A stretch of DNA of 53,048 bases from the NCBI GenBank assembly GCA_938014245.1, contig CALLSD010000028.1, forward strand, positions 1 to 53,048. Direction: 5' to 3'. The notes below the pieces were generated by a model. That model ran no database searches and was not told the DNA's origin. It was given only the letters and a program-made list of their open reading frames with translations. Numbering within the stretch: the first letter of the stretch is position 1; each line of letters opens with the position of its first letter. Both the position numbers and the translations under genes were made by a program. The stretch is from an uncultured Actinomyces sp. Lineage in GTDB: Bacteria; Actinomycetota; Actinomycetes; Actinomycetales; Actinomycetaceae. Below, one piece after another: positions 50,765 through 53,048 of this stretch.

Positions 50765-52285
50765 ATGCCACTACCCGCGCCTCTGAGCCATCAGCCGCCC
50801 CTGTGGGTGTGGTTCCTTGTCGGCACATGTGAATTAGTGATCCGACTGGTTGCATTGGGCGTAGTCCCGAAGCGGAGGCGCGCATCCACGTCAACCGCGT
50901 GGCTTTTACTCATTTTCTTATGGCCAGTTGTTGGCGTTCCCCTCTATCTGATCTTCGGATCTTGGTGGGCGATGGGAAAGTCTCTGCGCTCTGATCCAAA
51001 GGCGCATCAATTGGTTAAGCGCATTCTGGGCGCGGCTTCTCACAAAGCTCACAGTGGCGGAAACCCCGAAGGACCCGCAGAAATTGACGAAGGCAGCAGC
51101 GCTCTGCCTGAGCGAACGGCCTCGTTAATGCAGCTCAATAGGAAGCAGACTTCCTTCCCTGTTAGCAGCGGAGAAGTGGTTCAACTTCTCAATGACACCG
51201 ACGAGACCTTCAAGGCAATGGCCCGTGAGGTTGATCGGGCGCAACACCACGTCAATGTCCTGTACTTCCAAACCTCATGGGATCAGTCCACTGATCCGCT
51301 CTACAAAGCCCTGGTTCGTGCCTGCGCTCGCGGGGTGAGCGTGCGTTTGCTGGTGGATCATCACGGGGTGCGAACAATTCCGGGTTGGCGCGACTTTTGC
51401 CGAGTCTTGGACGAATCCGGCATCCAATGGCACATCATGCTTCCCTTCAATCTGTTCAAGGGGGAAATTCGACGGCCGGACCTGCGGAACCACCGCAAAC
51501 TTCTGCTGATTGACGGTGAATTCGGTTTCATCGGTTCGCACAATATGGTGGCCGCGGACTATGACACTCCCGCCTATCAAAAAGCGGGGATTGAATACCA
51601 CGACACTTCGGTTGAAGTGCGTGGCGAAATTGTTCGCCAGATGGAGGCAGTGTTCGCTGCGGACTGGTACTACGCCTCGGGCGAAGAGCTGACTGCCGAC
51701 GATCTTAACCTTGCCCAGGCAGATCCAACCCCGGGCAAACCAATGCAGATCATCCCCTCAGGGCCGGCTTACCCGACAGAGCCGAATCTGCGGATGTTCG
51801 TTTCGATGATCTCGCAGGCGCATACGCATGTATCTATCGCCAGCCCGTACTTCATTCCGGATGAACCGCTCCTGACGGCATTGACAAATGCGGCGATGTC
51901 GGGGGTTGACGTCCATCTCTATGTCTCCGAGCAATTCGATCAGTTCTTGGTGGGGCACGCGCAGCGCAGCTACTACGGTTTCCTTCTGCGATCAGGGGTA
52001 AAGGTTCACCTCTACGCTCTGCCCAATATGCTGCACTCAAAGTACGTCGTGGTTGATGGGGAACTTGCAGCAATCGGATCATCCAACATGGATTACCGTT
52101 CCTTCGGCTTGAACTACGAAGTCATGCTGCTGGCCCAAGATTCGCATCTTGTTGATCTTCTCCTGGAAAACGATCAGCGCATCATTGCGCGATCTCGTTT
52201 GCTCACCATCGACGAGTGGGAAGCGCTTCCCTGGTACAAGCACTACATCGATAACATCTGCCGTCTAGGTAGTGCGCTGCTCTAG
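50765..52285 (+). CDS. cls: Cardiolipin synthase (phospholipase D type)
   Basis: A 506-residue membrane enzyme that condenses phosphatidylglycerol to cardiolipin. There are two N-terminal transmembrane helices (about 10-28 and 40-60), then two HKD motifs: NHRKLLLIDGEFGFIGSHN (about 243-261) and LHSKYVVVDGELAAIGSSN (about 424-442). Normal length. The start chosen is the ATG at 50765, preceded by AGGAG from the end of the methyltransferase gene. A longer in-frame reading overlaps that gene. Confidence 0.95.
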   Translation: MPLPAPLSHQPPLWVWFLVGTCELVIRLVALGVVPKRRRASTSTAWLLLIFLWPVVGVPLYLIFGSWWAMGKSLRSDPKAHQLVKRILGAASHKAHSGGNPEGPAEIDEGSSALPERTASLMQLNRKQTSFPVSSGEVVQLLNDTDETFKAMAREVDRAQHHVNVLYFQTSWDQSTDPLYKALVRACARGVSVRLLVDHHGVRTIPGWRDFCRVLDESGIQWHIMLPFNLFKGEIRRPDLRNHRKLLLIDGEFGFIGSHNMVAADYDTPAYQKAGIEYHDTSVEVRGEIVRQMEAVFAADWYYASGEELTADDLNLAQADPTPGKPMQIIPSGPAYPTEPNLRMFVSMISQAHTHVSIASPYFIPDEPLLTALTNAAMSGVDVHLYVSEQFDQFLVGHAQRSYYGFLLRSGVKVHLYALPNMLHSKYVVVDGELAAIGSSNMDYRSFGLNYEVMLLAQDSHLVDLLLENDQRIIARSRLLTIDEWEALPWYKHYIDNICRLGSALL

Positions 52286-52296
52286 AACCGTGGGCG

Positions 52297-52563
52297 CTAC
52301 TGGCCGTAGTGATAGCGGCAGGAGATAATCCAGAGAGTTTTACCGTCGTCGCTGATCTGGTAGATCAGGCGGTGACGCGAGTCGATCCTGCGCGACCAAT
52401 AACCCGAGAACTCGTAACGGAGGGGTTCAGGTTTGCCAATGCCCTCGTTCCCGTTGCGCTGAATGTCCTTGATAAGGGCGTTGATGCGTCTGAGGGTCTT
52501 GCGATCCTCAAACTGCCACCAAACATAGTCGTTCCAGGCTTCCTCGTCCCACGTGATGTGCAT
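52297..52563 (-). CDS. yoeB: YoeB-family toxin, ribosome-dependent mRNA interferase
   Basis: An 88-residue RelE-fold toxin that cuts mRNA in the ribosomal A site. Conserved YoeB elements are TWDEEAWNDYVWWQ, the GKPEPLRYEFSGYWSRRI core and the end CRYHYGQ (catalytic His and Tyr). It lies two bases after the antitoxin stop, so it is coupled. It appears intact. Confidence 0.95.
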   Translation of the reverse strand: MHITWDEEAWNDYVWWQFEDRKTLRRINALIKDIQRNGNEGIGKPEPLRYEFSGYWSRRIDSRHRLIYQISDDGKTLWIISCRYHYGQ

Positions 52564-52565
52564 GG

Positions 52566-52829
52566 TCAGTTTTCGTCTAAGTCAACGAGGTCGTGGACGA
52601 CACCCTCACCAGCGCGGTGACGCGCGATCGATTCGCGCAGGTGACGGGCATTCGCGGGGGACTGCATGAGGTAGACGGTTTCCATGAGGGACTCGTACTC
52701 GTCAAGCGCCATGATGACGGCGCTTTCGTGTCCCTGGCGGGTGATGATGATTTCCTCGCGGTCGTTGACGACCTGATCGAGGACCTCGGCATAGCGTGCG
52801 CGCGACTCGCTGTAGGTCATGGTCTTCAT
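52566..52829 (-). CDS. yefM: YefM/Phd-family antitoxin
   Basis: An 87-residue antitoxin. The N-terminal DNA-binding Phd/YefM domain starts MKTMTYSESRARYAEVLDQV, followed by EEIIITRQGHESAVIMALDEYESLMETVYLM. The acidic C-terminal tail wraps the toxin. The ATG start has GGAGG-like AGGAGCC upstream. It represses its own operon with YoeB, probably through the palindrome just upstream. Confidence 0.95.
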   Translation of the reverse strand: MKTMTYSESRARYAEVLDQVVNDREEIIITRQGHESAVIMALDEYESLMETVYLMQSPANARHLRESIARHRAGEGVVHDLVDLDEN

Positions 52830-52851
52830 GGAGGCTCCTCACTTCGTCACG

Positions 52852-52873
52852 TATGTACAGAACATTGTACATA
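52852..52873. promoter_or_regulatory. YefM operator candidate with TGTACA cores
   Basis: TATGTACA (52852-52859) and TGTACATA (52866-52873) are exact 8-bp arms separated by six bases, each holding the TGTACA/GTACA core known from E. coli yefM-yoeB operator palindromes. It lies 23 bases upstream of yefM. Confidence 0.75.
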
Positions 52874-52967
52874 TCCTGTTACTGTGTTCCCAGTCAGTGA
52901 GTGACGCGCGAGGGGACAGTGACTCCGTGCGATGTGGGACTGTTCGATGTGGGGGTCCTTGCTTCCC

Positions 52968-53048
52968 TCACGTCCCGCCGAGTTGATGGATTCTGCCCCA
53001 CCAGCGGGTGATCAGCCACTCGTCGTGCGTTGAGATAACCAGGGTTCC
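52968..53048 (-). CDS. ABC ATPase (probably ABC-F type), C-terminal end only
   Basis: The last 26 codons of a gene that enters from beyond the window. The reading is GTLVISTHDEWLI then TRWWGRIHQLGGT and a TGA stop. VISTHDEWL is the H-loop after the Walker B strand of an ABC ATPase. The His is followed by D-x-W-L, a pattern common in ABC-F proteins. The rest of the protein, and hence the subtype, is outside the window. Confidence 0.75.
   Translation of the reverse strand, partial: GTLVISTHDEWLITRWWGRIHQLGGT

Overview
The window comes from a high-G+C Gram-positive bacterium. The surface proteins end in LAxTG-type sorting signals, and the gene complement (DUF3073 and DUF3618 proteins, short MutY, bifunctional-type Dcd, recR near lysC-asd, frequent GTG starts) points to Actinomycetaceae, probably Schaalia or Actinomyces. 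That genus call is inference. Most of the window is ordinary chromosome with accessory genes set into it.

Layout. 1-71: 3' part of the SRP RNA. 324-6542: a giant B-repeat surface protein with its own promoter and terminator. 6.7-12.4 kb: dnaX-recR, then an OmpR-type two-component pair. 12.4-13.4 kb: an AT-rich gap and a two-domain ribbon-helix-helix protein. 13.5-17.8 kb: ptsI divergent from lysC-asd. 17.9-19.6 kb: thioredoxin, a TetR regulator and a Nudix hydrolase, all on the minus strand. 19.7-27.0 kb: tRNA-Gly(CCC), then an accessory defence segment with a HEPN/Abi-like protein, type III modification and restriction subunits, and an unassigned protein with a PD-(D/E)XK-like C-terminus. 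27.0-29.7 kb: MmcQ/YjbR protein, a small acidic protein and two alpha/beta hydrolases. 29.9-33.1 kb: a sugar ABC importer without its ATPase. 33.1-37.8 kb: mutY, dcd, an orphan gene coupled to dcd, and a second LAxTG surface protein. 38-40.7 kb: DUF3073, DUF3618 and holin-like/DUF1469 genes and a degenerate ABC-ATPase-like protein. 40.7-46.1 kb: a TetR regulator divergent from a 1536-residue tandem-activase/dehydratase-like iron-sulfur protein, with a 27-bp inverted repeat between them. 46.2-52.3 kb: luciferase-like flavin oxidoreductase, superoxide dismutase, DUF808 membrane protein, a methyltransferase and cardiolipin synthase. 52.3-53.0 kb: a YefM-YoeB toxin-antitoxin pair with a TGTACA palindrome, then the last 26 codons of an ABC ATPase.

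How the parts work together. dnaX-recR, mutY, dcd and the Nudix enzyme serve replication, repair and nucleotide-pool cleaning. lysC-asd feed aspartate-family amino acids and diaminopimelate or lysine for the wall. The two LAxTG proteins would be sortase-anchored surface factors. The segment next to tRNA-Gly is the best candidate for an incompletely described system: a mod-res pair with a third translationally linked gene encoding a predicted nuclease, beside a HEPN protein. Other unusual items are the ABC-fold protein lacking its ATP-binding motifs, the RelB/ParB-like double ribbon-helix-helix protein, the alternating 654-bp supra-repeat in the adhesin, and the large dehydratase-activase fusion with its own regulator and operator-like site.
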